Assembly (NCBI GenBank): GCA_021811185.1
Contig: JAJZPL010000008.1
Span: 36,809-100,808 of the forward strand
From: a bacterium
GTDB taxonomy: Bacteria; Elusimicrobiota; Elusimicrobia; Elusimicrobiales; UBA9959
Direction: 5' to 3'
Length of the DNA stretch: 64,000 nt
The notes below the pieces were generated by a model, which saw only the letters and a program-made list of their open reading frames with translations, did no database searches and was not told where the DNA came from. Numbering within the stretch: the stretch's first letter is position 1; the number at the start of each line of letters is the position of its first letter. Position numbers and translations under genes: made by a program. Shown here piece by piece: positions 8,772 to 18,619 of the stretch.

Positions 8772-8996
8772 TCAGCCGACCTTAACTTCTTTTACTTCGG
8801 GGACTTCCTGCTTTATCATGCGCTCCACCACGTTCTTGAGCGTCATGGTGGAGTACGGGCAGGCCCCGCAGGCGCCGGTAAGGCGCACGGTGACCGTGCC
8901 GCTCTTCTCGTCCACGCCCACCAGCTCCACGGACCCGCCGTCGGCCGCCAGCATGGGCTTTATCTTCTCTATAACTTTGGCGATCTTGTCTTTCAT
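8772..8996 (-). CDS. NifU C-terminal-domain Fe-S scaffold (Nfu)
   Basis: 74 aa, a stand-alone Nfu domain. ADGGSVELVGVD is followed by the cluster-binding CxxC, TGACGACPYSTMTLKNVVE. These proteins carry a [4Fe-4S] cluster as a homodimer and hand it to apo-targets. The ATG has AAGGAG 7 nt upstream, and a TATAAT lies 21 nt upstream of the start codon, so this is the first gene of the nfu-PHP-glycerophosphodiesterase-nadA cluster. NadA at the other end needs a [4Fe-4S] cluster. A second Nfu-like domain is part of the full-length NifU at 60661-61494. Confidence 0.9.
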   Translation of the reverse strand: MKDKIAKVIEKIKPMLAADGGSVELVGVDEKSGTVTVRLTGACGACPYSTMTLKNVVERMIKQEVPEVKEVKVG

Positions 8997-9017
8997 AAGA
9001 ACTCCTTATCCGCTTAA

Positions 9018-9023
9018 ATTATA
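9018..9023 (-). promoter_or_regulatory. -10 element of the nfu-nadA cluster
   Basis: TATAAT on the minus strand, 21 bp upstream of the nfu start codon. It leaves a short leader that contains the AAGGAG ribosome site. Confidence 0.55.
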
Positions 9024-9093
9024 GCAAGTCTGGTTCAAGAGCCGTTCATGCGAAAACCCCGGCGGCAAAAGTCCGGCGAAACGCGGAAAATAG

Positions 9094-9108
9094 TAGAATC
9101 TCTATATG
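9094..9108 (+). promoter_or_regulatory. -10 element abutting the start codon (leaderless)
   Basis: TAGAAT, then 6 nt, then ATG. Transcription would begin at the A of the start codon. No Shine-Dalgarno is present. Confidence 0.5.
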
Positions 9109-9468
9109 CTGCGCGAAGAAAAGAACGTACGCCAGGTTCCCCGCGAACCCGCCCGCCGCTGGTTTTCTGACGAATTCTTCGACCTTATCTTCTGGTTCGA
9201 ACCGGATAATACGGTCTGGGGGTTCCAGCTCTGCTATGACCGCGGCTACAAACCGCGCGCGCTGACCTGGACCAAAGCGGGCGGCTATAAGCACGCGGGC
9301 ATTGACGACGGCGAAGGCGCGGGCGGGACGCAGAAAGGTTCCCCGGTGCTGGTGGAAGACGGCCTTTTCGCCGCCGCCGCCATAAGCAGGCGGCTGGCCG
9401 CGGACGCGGGCGAACTGCCGCCGGAGCTGAGTTCTTTCGTCATAAAGAAAGTGTCGGAATTCCGCTGA
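9106..9468 (+). CDS. Conserved-looking protein of unknown function
   Basis: 120 aa, rich in aromatic residues in its first half (RRWFSDEFFDLIFWFE, then NTVWGFQLCYDRGYKPRA). No signal peptide or membrane segment is present. The end is an alpha-helical tail. I do not recognise the family. Its strand order with an acidic/aromatic hairpin suggests a small alpha+beta fold. It heads a plus-strand run of four genes (adenosyltransferase, trmO, tgt) with 1-16 bp gaps and is probably transcribed from a leaderless promoter. Confidence 0.65.
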   Translation: MLREEKNVRQVPREPARRWFSDEFFDLIFWFEPDNTVWGFQLCYDRGYKPRALTWTKAGGYKHAGIDDGEGAGGTQKGSPVLVEDGLFAAAAISRRLAADAGELPPELSSFVIKKVSEFR

Positions 9469-9469
9469 T

Positions 9470-9955
9470 ATGCCGGAGAATTTTAAACAGAACATGGGTT
9501 CCGGAGACCTGGGCTTTACCGACCTGTTCGGCGGCCGGCGCGTGCCCAAGACGCACCGCCGGGTGAAGCTGAACGCGCTCCTGGACGAGCTTTCCGCGCT
9601 GCTGGGCCTGCTTAAGACCGGGGTAAAGAGCGGCGGGCTAAAAACAGGGCTTACCGCGGCGCAGGCCGGCCTGATAAAGGCTTCCGGCATTATCGCCGGC
9701 GCGAAAGGAGACCTCAAAGAGGAAACCGCCGCGCTCGAAGAACTTATAAACTCCGTTTCGGCCGAAGTAAAACCTCCGAAGAGATTTGTGCTGCCGGGAG
9801 CCGGCGAGACCGAAGCCCTGGCCCACCTGACCAGGGCAAAAACCAGGGTATGCGAGATCCTCGCCTGGGAACTTAAGGCCAAAGCTCCGGCCGTCTACCT
9901 GAACCGCCTCTCCGACTACCTGTTCCTGGCGGCGCTGAGAACCGCCCGCAAGTAA
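9470..9955 (+). CDS. PduO-type corrinoid adenosyltransferase
   Basis: 161 aa. GSGDLGFTDLFGGRRVPKTH matches the ATP-binding N-terminus of the family (T-G-D-x-G-x-T-x-L), followed by KLNALLDELSALLGL. The C-terminal signatures FVLPGAGETEALAHL, AKTRVCEI and YLNRLSDYLFLAA are intact. It transfers the adenosyl group of ATP to cob(I)alamin, forming the cofactor of adenosylcobalamin mutases and of class II ribonucleotide reductase. No B12-dependent enzyme or B12 riboswitch is visible nearby. The start is 1 bp after the preceding stop with no Shine-Dalgarno, so translation is coupled. Confidence 0.85.
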   Translation: MPENFKQNMGSGDLGFTDLFGGRRVPKTHRRVKLNALLDELSALLGLLKTGVKSGGLKTGLTAAQAGLIKASGIIAGAKGDLKEETAALEELINSVSAEVKPPKRFVLPGAGETEALAHLTRAKTRVCEILAWELKAKAPAVYLNRLSDYLFLAALRTARK

Positions 9956-9970
9956 AAACGTTTCTACACG

Positions 9971-11930
<1,960 letters not shown>

Positions 11931-11938
11931 AAAAGCCT

Positions 11939-13420
11939 TTACCGGCCGGCGCGCTCCCATTTCTTAAGGAAGGCGTCGGCGTCCCGCATTTCCTCCGGGG
12001 ACAGCTGCCGCAGGTATTCGAAGCTGGGGCGCTTTCCCTCGAACCAGGCCGCCACTTCCGGGCGGATAATATTCCCGTTCCCGCGATAAATTTCCACTAT
12101 CCGCAGGCCCACCTGGGCCAGGTTGTTTTCCGCCGAATCTGCCAGCGCTTTCTTAAAATCTTTTTCCGCCAGTTTGAACCGGTCCGGCATCGGCGCGGAC
12201 CCTTTGGCCAGCAGCACCAGGAAGGTGGCGGCCTGGGTATAGGCCTCCGTCCTCGACATGCCCATGCGGTCTATGGAAAAAGGCGGGGTAAAGAACACGT
12301 CCGGGTCCCGGATATCCCTGCGGATCCTGTCCCCGAACAGAGCTCCGAGTTTTTCGGCATAAGCGCGCGAAAGGAACAGGTAACCCGGCGCGTCGGGGTG
12401 CATCATATCCACGAAAAGGTCCGAACCCGGAAGACCGCCCGGGGCATGCCCGGCGAAGAGCGCCTCCGCGTCCACCAGGGGTATTTTATACTCCGCGGCC
12501 AGCGCGCGCAGCAGGGCGTTCTGCGACGGCTTCGCCCGGAACTGCAACGGGTCCGTCTCCAGGGCATACAGCAAATGTCCGCCAGCCTGCGCGGACCGGC
12601 CCTGGGCCTGCAGGCAGCGGCCGAGACGGTACTCAAGATAGGGACGCAGGTTCAGGGAATTCTGCGGGGTAAGCCCGGCCAGGAGGGACCTATACCGCGC
12701 GCCGGCTCCAGGGTAATCGCCCTTAAGCTCCATGGCTACGGCCGCCTCAAGCCCGGAGGAAGTCTCGGCCCCGCCCGGCTCCGCGCCGGCCAGGTTGCTG
12801 GCCAAGGTGGTAAGAACCGGAACAACCCCCGCGTCCTTAGCCGCCTGGATGATGCTCCTCAGGTAAAACTCGTAATGCGCCTGACTCCTTACGCCCTGGA
12901 AATTAAAATACCGCTCGGTCCGCAGCGCCAGTTCGCTTAAAGCCAGCGAATGGCTGAGCACGCGCACCTTCAGCGCTTCGTAGAGGCGGAGGCGGGCCGG
13001 GTAGCGCATGCCGGCGCCGATCTGCTCATTGTGCCCGGCGTAGACGAGCAGCGCCGCGGGCGCGCCTTTTCTCCTGTATTTAAGCGTCCGAACCACTTTT
13101 ATAGCCTGTGGATATATAGAATTTCCGCCCTCGGCGAGATTTATAACGCGCACCGGCCGGCCAGCCAGTTCGCCGCCAAAGAACTCGGAGACCACGTCAG
13201 GAGGCGCTTTGCCGAAGGGCATGCCGCGCATGCTGGACTCCCCGGCCGCGTAAAGTTGGAAATCGCCGGAATTCCCGGCGGCGAGAGCGCGCGCGAAGAG
13301 GGCGCAGCGGAAGAGCCCTTCCGCCAGCAGCGCTGCAAGGACGAGCGCCGCGCATGCCGCAGCCGCTAGGGCGAGGCCTTTCAGTACGAACCTCTGTGCC
13401 GCCGTGGATCTTTCAATCAT
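11939..13420 (-). CDS. Membrane-anchored SGNH-hydrolase-like protein with TPR segment
   Basis: 493 aa. The ATG at 13420 has AGGA 8 nt upstream and is preferred over a GTG at 13444. An N-terminal membrane helix (~residues 13-35, LKGLALAAAACAALVLAALL) is followed by the four SGNH blocks: AAGESSMRG (Ser), NLAEGGNS (Gly), YAGHNEQ (Asn) and DMMHPDAPGY (Asp/His). The first motif is GES rather than GDS. Residues ~230-300 look like TPR helices inserted in the hydrolase domain. Related proteins are periplasm-facing O-acetyl esterases or acyltransferases acting on glycans. The substrate is unknown and no glycan cluster adjoins. It is convergent with tgt, 8 bp away. Confidence 0.7.
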   Translation of the reverse strand: MIERSTAAQRFVLKGLALAAAACAALVLAALLAEGLFRCALFARALAAGNSGDFQLYAAGESSMRGMPFGKAPPDVVSEFFGGELAGRPVRVINLAEGGNSIYPQAIKVVRTLKYRRKGAPAALLVYAGHNEQIGAGMRYPARLRLYEALKVRVLSHSLALSELALRTERYFNFQGVRSQAHYEFYLRSIIQAAKDAGVVPVLTTLASNLAGAEPGGAETSSGLEAAVAMELKGDYPGAGARYRSLLAGLTPQNSLNLRPYLEYRLGRCLQAQGRSAQAGGHLLYALETDPLQFRAKPSQNALLRALAAEYKIPLVDAEALFAGHAPGGLPGSDLFVDMMHPDAPGYLFLSRAYAEKLGALFGDRIRRDIRDPDVFFTPPFSIDRMGMSRTEAYTQAATFLVLLAKGSAPMPDRFKLAEKDFKKALADSAENNLAQVGLRIVEIYRGNGNIIRPEVAAWFEGKRPSFEYLRQLSPEEMRDADAFLKKWERAGR

Positions 13421-13475
13421 ATATAAGTCCTGAATATCCGGCACTAAAAAGCAGCGCGGGGCAATGCAGCGAAAC

Positions 13476-14207
13476 CTAGCGGTGACGGCCTGGAGCTGTT
13501 TTCCGCGCGGCCCTTAGCCGGGAATTGGCCGGGATGAACAGGGTGTGGCTGGCCCCGGCTCCGGCGAGCAGGGCTTTCAGCCCGCCGGCTTTCCCGGTCA
13601 GCAGCGAGCTGCCGCCGCCGTCCCCGGTGCAGCAGGCGGCCAGATGGACCGCCGCCCCCGGGGCGTAGGCATGGGACACCTTTGAGAGGAAAAGCTTCTT
13701 CCGGACGGCCTCTTCCGGGGCGTTAAGCCGGTTCAGGGAAAAGAACATGGTGTTGGCGCCGGGGGTCAGGACCGTAGCCCTGTTTATCCGGGAGGCGTCG
13801 ATAAGCCGGAGCTCGTTCTCGAGGTTCAACTTGAAGAGGTTTATCAGCGCGTCGACGGAAGAGACGGCCTCCAGGAAAGTTACGGTTATCTTTTTCCGCT
13901 CGGCGGCTTTAGCCAGAGCGCGCAAGTTGCCGTTAAGGAAGGCCGGGTTGCCGAAAGTGAGGAAGCCCACCGCGGCACGGCCGTTAAAACCGTCCAGGAC
14001 CGTCTTTTCCGCGCCTTTCCTGCTATCGAGCTTTATAAGCCTGAGCTTCCGACCGAGATTGGGGAACTTAGCGGTAAAGCGCGCCGCGGTCACTGCGTCG
14101 AACACAGGGGTGTAAACGATCCCGCATTTCCCGAAGACCTCCAAAGTCTCACGTGTGATATGCGAAAACTTAAGACCGTAGGAAAAAATATAGAGATTTT
14201 TTGTCAT
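13476..14207 (-). CDS. Tetrapyrrole-methylase-family protein (solitary)
   Basis: 243 aa. The N-terminus LYIFSYGLKFSHITRETLE and LTFGNPAFLNGN correspond to the first strands and the SAM-loop GxP motif of the TP_methylase fold. TVTFLEAVSSVDALINLFKL corresponds to its conserved helix. The C-terminal half ends HTLFIPANSRLRAARK. The family includes CobA/CbiE-type enzymes, RsmI, diphthine synthase, YabN and the peptide N-methylases of borosins. No haem, cobalamin, MazG or rRNA partner is adjacent, so the substrate is open. It is 31 bp upstream of the SGNH gene on the same strand and may share its transcript. Confidence 0.65.
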   Translation of the reverse strand: MTKNLYIFSYGLKFSHITRETLEVFGKCGIVYTPVFDAVTAARFTAKFPNLGRKLRLIKLDSRKGAEKTVLDGFNGRAAVGFLTFGNPAFLNGNLRALAKAAERKKITVTFLEAVSSVDALINLFKLNLENELRLIDASRINRATVLTPGANTMFFSLNRLNAPEEAVRKKLFLSKVSHAYAPGAAVHLAACCTGDGGGSSLLTGKAGGLKALLAGAGASHTLFIPANSRLRAARKTAPGRHR

Positions 14208-14276
14208 TGGCAGTTGCGCCGCGGAAAAAGCTACAGGGACGATGCTGAAAATATATCATTTATGCCCTTAAAAACA

Positions 14277-14305
14277 AAAAAAGCGGCGGGTTCCGCGCGC
14301 TTTTA
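14277..14305. other. Imperfect hairpin in the 178-bp divergent gap
   Basis: A-rich flank, then AAGCGGCGG and CCGCGCGCTTTT pair around GTT with one bulge. It resembles a terminator but lies between divergent genes, so its role is unclear. The rest of 14208-14385 holds no gene that I can see. Confidence 0.35.
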
Positions 14306-14385
14306 ATTGCATTGCAAATTTGTTAGGCTAGGGATGGAAGGGGTAAAACCGATATTCCCGGCGGCCGCTCCCGCGCGCGAACCAT

Positions 14386-15339
14386 ATGAAAGGAAATGAA
14401 AAGACCGGCATAGACTGGTGGCTTTCCCTGCTGAAGGACCGGAATCCTGAAGCCAGGAAGAGGGCGGTGCAGGCTTTGGGCGAGATCCACCAGCCCAGGG
14501 CGCTCAAACCTTTGGCCGCCGCGCTGGAAGACCCGGACCACGGCGTGCGGGCCCACGCGGTAATGGCGCTGGCGCACTTCAAGGAACCGGCGGCCCTGAA
14601 GGCCCTGGTCCAGTCGCTCGGCGACCCCAGCGACCAGGTCAGGAAATGCGCCGCCCTGGCCCTGGGCACGCGGAACGACCCCTCGGTAACGGGTCCGATG
14701 ATAGCCGCGCTGAAAGATTCCAGCCCCGAAGTGCGGAACCTGGCGGCCATCGCGCTGCGCAACACGCGGCCCCCTGCCGCGGTGGAACCCCTGATCTCCG
14801 CCCTGGGCGACGAGAACGAACACGTCCGGATCTCCTCGATAGAAACGCTGGGGCTGCTGAAGGACGCCAGGTGCAGCGAACCCCTCGTAGGCGCCCTTAA
14901 AGACGCAAGTTCCCCGGTCAGGAAAGCCGCTATCGCAGCGCTGATGCGGCTGGGCTCGGGCTCGGCCGAGGCCCTGATCCTGGCGCTGAAGGACGAGAGC
15001 GGGGATATCCGCTATCTCGCCGCCGGGGCCCTGGCCGTGGTAGGCGGCGTCACGGCCGTGGAGCCGCTCTGCGAGGCCATGAAGGACAGGAATTTGACGG
15101 TTAGGTACGCCGCGGCGGAAGCCCTGGGCGCTATCCAGGACCCGGGCGCGGTGGAATGCCTCATTACCGGGCTGAGGGACGCGAACACGCTGGTCCGCAT
15201 AGCCGCGGCCGAGGCCCTCGGAAAAATAAACGACCCCAGGGCGGCAGGCCCGCTGACGGCCCTGCTGAAGGACCCGGACGCGCACGTAAGGACCTATGCC
15301 GTGGCCGTGCTGGCCAAACTGGCCGGCCGCGGTAAATGA
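14386..15339 (+). CDS. HEAT-repeat (PBS-lyase-type) protein
   Basis: 317 aa made almost wholly of about ten 31-residue HEAT repeats, each with the pattern L..AL.D....VR..AA.ALG.....A (for example QVRKCAALALG and VRYAAAEALG). The repeats run from residue ~12 to the end, forming a continuous alpha-solenoid without a catalytic domain or signal peptide. Such proteins act as cytosolic scaffolds or accompany enzymes (phycobilin lyase-like, EpoR-like); no partner is evident here. A strong terminator follows, so it is a single-gene unit. Confidence 0.85.
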   Translation: MKGNEKTGIDWWLSLLKDRNPEARKRAVQALGEIHQPRALKPLAAALEDPDHGVRAHAVMALAHFKEPAALKALVQSLGDPSDQVRKCAALALGTRNDPSVTGPMIAALKDSSPEVRNLAAIALRNTRPPAAVEPLISALGDENEHVRISSIETLGLLKDARCSEPLVGALKDASSPVRKAAIAALMRLGSGSAEALILALKDESGDIRYLAAGALAVVGGVTAVEPLCEAMKDRNLTVRYAAAEALGAIQDPGAVECLITGLRDANTLVRIAAAEALGKINDPRAAGPLTALLKDPDAHVRTYAVAVLAKLAGRGK

Positions 15340-15363
15340 GCCGGTTTTGGACCGTCGAAATAA

Positions 15364-15392
15364 AACCGCCCCTTCAGGGGCGGTTCTGTTTT
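15364..15392. terminator. Terminator between the HEAT gene and argS
   Basis: AACCGCCCC pairs with GGGGCGGTT around TTCA, followed by a T-rich run. It may also serve the convergent argS operon. Confidence 0.85.
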
Positions 15393-15407
15393 TTATGACA
15401 AGGGGAA

Positions 15408-17015
15408 CTACATTCGCTCGGGGGCGGAAACCCCCAGCAGGCCCAGGCCGAGCGCGATCACGCCCTTCACTTCATTAAGAAGGAATAGCCGGTAAGCGGA
15501 AGTTTCCTTGTGTTCCGGGTCCAGCACTTTGTGCTTGTCGTAGAAGGAATGGAACAACGCAGCCAGCTCGGTCAGGTAGGTCGTAAGAGGGTGCGGAGAG
15601 TAGTCGCGCGTGCAATCGAACAGCGCCTTCTCCAGCCACAGCAGCTTCATCAGCAGCGCGCGCTCCTCGGGGCTGATCACGGCCTTGGAAGCCTCGAAGC
15701 CCAGCGCGGGATCTATGCCTTTCTCCGCGGCGTTGGAGAAGATGGAGCAGATGCGGGCGTGCACGTACTGCACGTAGAACACCGGGTTCTCGTTGGACTT
15801 CTTTTTGGCCAGGTCCACGTCGAAATTCAGGTGCGTGTTGGGCCCGCGCGAGGCGAAGAAGAACCGGCAGGCGTCCGTACCCACCTCGTCCACCAGCTCT
15901 TTGAGGGAAATGAAATCCCCGGCGCGCTTGGACATCTTCACCAGCTCTTCGCCGCGCTTCAGCGCCACCTGCTGGTGGATGATCACCTTGAAAGAGCCGC
16001 TGCCGCCGAGGGCTTTGACGGCGGCTTCCATCCGCGGCACGTAGCCGTGGTGGTCGGCGCCCCAGATATCAATCAGCCGCGTGAAGCCGCGGGAGAACTT
16101 GTTAAGGTGGTACGCGATGTCGTTCAGGAAATAGGTATTGCGCCCGTCGGCCTTCACCAGCACGCGGTCCTTGTCGTCGGCCTCGAGCTCGGAGGAGGCG
16201 CCGAACCACACCGCGCCCTCTTTCTCGTACGTCATGCCGCGCTCTTTAAGGGTGGCCAGCGCCTTGGCCGGACCGCCCAGGTCGTGCAGCTCGGATTCCA
16301 GGAACCAGCGGTCGAACTCCACGCCGAAGGCCTTCATGTCGGCTTTGTGGAGCTTCAGCATCTCGGCCACGGCGTGCTCCGAAAATTGCTTATCGGTCCA
16401 GCCGGCCGCTTCCTTGGGCAGGGCCGCGGCGAGGACCTTCAGGTAGTCGCCCTGGTAGCCGCCTTCGGGGGGCTCTTTGCCTTCCAGGCGCGCTTTCAGG
16501 GACTGGCCCAGCAGTTCCACCTGCCGGCCTACGTTGTTGACGTAAAATTCGGTGGCGAGCTCCGCGCCGAGCAGGCGCATGATCCTGGCGAGGCTGTCGC
16601 CCAGCGTGGCGCCGCGGCCGCTGGCCAGGTGCATGGGCCCGGTAGGGTTAGCCGAAACGAATTCAAGATTTATCTTCTGCCCTTTGAAGTCGGGCCGCTC
16701 GTAATGGCCGGGGGCGCCGAGCTCCGCCGCCGACTCCAGCAACTGGGCGTCTTTCAGCTTAAGGTTCACGAAGCCGGGAGCGACGGCCTGGGCTTCGTAG
16801 GCTGGGGCCAGCGCGGCGGCGAACTCCTCCGCTATCCTCAGCGGGGGTTTGCGCAGCAGCTTGGCGCCGGCAATAGGCCAGGCGATGGAGATGTCGGCGT
16901 TCTTGATGTGCGGCGGGGGGGCGGCCAGGGTGAACCCGGCCATGGCCGCTTCGTCCAGGGAAAAGGCCGCTTTAGCGCGGCTCTTAAGGTCGGCTTCTAG
17001 TTGGGAGAGCTTCAT
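15408..17015 (-). CDS. argS: Arginyl-tRNA synthetase
   Basis: 535 aa, class I synthetase. The N-terminal additional domain (~1-100) is followed by NPTGPMHLASGRGATLGDSL, in which HLAS replaces the usual HIGH/HVGH. The Rossmann core contains WGADHHGYVPR, then VKMSKRAGDFISL (KMSKR loop) and the alpha-helical DALR anticodon-binding domain. The standard ending LLGVSAPERM is intact. It is the last gene of the nadD-led operon and overlaps the rsfS stop by 4 bp. Confidence 0.96.
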   Translation of the reverse strand: MKLSQLEADLKSRAKAAFSLDEAAMAGFTLAAPPPHIKNADISIAWPIAGAKLLRKPPLRIAEEFAAALAPAYEAQAVAPGFVNLKLKDAQLLESAAELGAPGHYERPDFKGQKINLEFVSANPTGPMHLASGRGATLGDSLARIMRLLGAELATEFYVNNVGRQVELLGQSLKARLEGKEPPEGGYQGDYLKVLAAALPKEAAGWTDKQFSEHAVAEMLKLHKADMKAFGVEFDRWFLESELHDLGGPAKALATLKERGMTYEKEGAVWFGASSELEADDKDRVLVKADGRNTYFLNDIAYHLNKFSRGFTRLIDIWGADHHGYVPRMEAAVKALGGSGSFKVIIHQQVALKRGEELVKMSKRAGDFISLKELVDEVGTDACRFFFASRGPNTHLNFDVDLAKKKSNENPVFYVQYVHARICSIFSNAAEKGIDPALGFEASKAVISPEERALLMKLLWLEKALFDCTRDYSPHPLTTYLTELAALFHSFYDKHKVLDPEHKETSAYRLFLLNEVKGVIALGLGLLGVSAPERM

Positions 17016-17719
17016 TTTTTCTTCTTGGAAACCTTTTTAGCCGCGGGTTTCGCCTTTTTTACCTTGGCGGCTTTTTTGGCGGCGCTCTTCTTGAGCGCGG
17101 CCTTTTTAGAGGCGCCCTTTTTCACCGCGGTCTTTTTGGCGGGTTTCTTAACCGCCGCTTTTTTAGCGGCGGCTTTTTTAACCGTCTTCTTCCCAGCCGC
17201 TTTCTTAACGGGAGCTTTTTTCGCCGGTTTCTTCGCCGCGGGCTTCTTGGCGGCGGGTTTCTTAACCAGGGGCTTTTTGACCTCGGGCTTTTTGGCGGCC
17301 GGTTTTTCCGCCGGGACTTCCGCGGGCTTCCTGGCGGCAACGGCGGGCGCGGCCGCGGGCTTCTCTTCCCACTCTACCGGCTTGTTGTCCGCGTAATGCT
17401 TGGCGATGGCGTAAAATTCTTCGGCTTTCTTCTCGTAAACGTGCACCAGCACGCCGCCGTAATCCAGGACCTTCCAGTTCTTGGACTGCTGGCCTTCCTT
17501 GTGCAGGCAGTACACGCCGAGGTGCTTGAGGCGGATGGAAACTTCCTCTTCCACGGCGTCCAGCTGGGGGGCGGATTCCACTTCCATCAGCACCGCGTAG
17601 TCCGCTATGGTGGATTTGCCACCCAGGTCGTACACGCGCACGGGGCTGGCTTTCTTGGAATCTCCGGCGAGGGCCGCGATCACCGCTATTTTTTTAAAGT
17701 CGTTCTTGGACATTGTCAT
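17012..17719 (-). CDS. rsfS: Ribosomal silencing factor RsfS with histone-H1-like tail
   Basis: 235 aa, against ~110-120 for typical RsfS. Residues 1-112 are the complete Iojap domain (KSTIADYAVLMEVES, LDAVEEEVSIRLKHLG, WKVLDYGGVLVHVYEKK, FYAIAKHY), which binds uL14 and blocks subunit joining in starvation. Residues ~115-235 are a low-complexity Lys/Ala/Pro tail built from KKPAAKKPAKKA-type repeats, predicted disordered and strongly positive, likely RNA- or DNA-binding. The start could also be the ATG two codons later. Neighbours nadD-yqeK and a LytR_C gene match the order common in many bacteria. The tail codons are repetitive and could slip. Confidence 0.88.
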   Translation of the reverse strand: MTMSKNDFKKIAVIAALAGDSKKASPVRVYDLGGKSTIADYAVLMEVESAPQLDAVEEEVSIRLKHLGVYCLHKEGQQSKNWKVLDYGGVLVHVYEKKAEEFYAIAKHYADNKPVEWEEKPAAAPAVAARKPAEVPAEKPAAKKPEVKKPLVKKPAAKKPAAKKPAKKAPVKKAAGKKTVKKAAAKKAAVKKPAKKTAVKKGASKKAALKKSAAKKAAKVKKAKPAAKKVSKKKK

Positions 17720-18597
17720 ATTGTGTTTTTGCTCTTCCTCAGTTTTTCCAGCATGGCGGCTTCAGCCTGGTGTTCTATGTTGACCAGCGCGGAGCCCAGT
17801 ATGGAGGATATTGTATTAAATATGGTGGCGAGGTTGTTTTTCTCCACGTGCGAGAGTTTCTCCGCGCGCGAGAAGACCGCGCAGCCCAGCGGCCTCGCGC
17901 CTTCGGAGCAGGCCATCATGTACGCGTGGTCGTCCAGCCAGCCGCTCTCCGGGCGCGCCGGCAGGGGCCGGGCCTCCGCCGGGAAGCTTTCGCGCGAATA
18001 AACCTCCTCGAATTCTTCGTTGAACATATTGTAGGAGTAGGCTTTTACGTTCCACGCGCCGTCCAGGTAAGGAAGCATCTCCGCCATGACCACGGCCAGA
18101 AATTCGCCCGGCGACTTGTGCTGGCGCAGCAGCAGGCGGCTCAGGTCGAAAAGCATGGTGAGCTCGCTGGAGGTGTGCTGCAGGCGGCGCGACATGGTGC
18201 GCATGATCTCGCTCAGGATGCCCATGCCCGTCTCGGGATGCTCCTTGATGAAGGAGAAGAACTGCTGCCTGCCGACCTCGTAAAGCGCGCTGGCTTTGGA
18301 AGCGCGGGCCTGCGCGAAGCGCGCCGCGCCCTCGAGCAGCGCCATCTCGCCGAAGAAATCCCCGCCCGAGAGGATAGCCAGGGTCTTGAACTCGCGGCCT
18401 TCGGCGTCCAGGGCCTTCTCTATGACCACCTCGCCCTCGACGATGATGTACAGCGTGTCGCCGGAGCTCTTCTCCTTGAAGATCACGCGGTCAGCCTGGT
18501 AAGAGTTCTGTTTGAAATAGGCCGAGAATTCGGCCAGCATCTTGTCCGGCAGGTTGCGGAAAAGAGCTATCCCCTTGAGTTTCGCGTTATCAGACAT
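17716..18597 (-). CDS. Cyclic-nucleotide-binding plus GAF-like sensor protein
   Basis: 293 aa. Residues ~5-125 are a cNMP-binding domain: LFRNLPDKMLAEF, then SGDTLYIIVEGEVVIEK and the phosphate-binding cassette GGDFFGEMALLEGAAR, which keeps the FGE and LL signature, although the Arg/Thr ending differs from CRP. A linker helix leads to a divergent GAF-like domain (~150-285). There is no helix-turn-helix, so it is not a transcription factor; in this location it may act on PilT-driven motility or on second-messenger signalling (inference). It overlaps rsfS by 4 bp and lies 22 bp downstream of pilT. Confidence 0.78.
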   Translation of the reverse strand: MSDNAKLKGIALFRNLPDKMLAEFSAYFKQNSYQADRVIFKEKSSGDTLYIIVEGEVVIEKALDAEGREFKTLAILSGGDFFGEMALLEGAARFAQARASKASALYEVGRQQFFSFIKEHPETGMGILSEIMRTMSRRLQHTSSELTMLFDLSRLLLRQHKSPGEFLAVVMAEMLPYLDGAWNVKAYSYNMFNEEFEEVYSRESFPAEARPLPARPESGWLDDHAYMMACSEGARPLGCAVFSRAEKLSHVEKNNLATIFNTISSILGSALVNIEHQAEAAMLEKLRKSKNTI

Positions 18598-18619
18598 AGG
18601 TAAGCCTCCCCTCCCTGGA

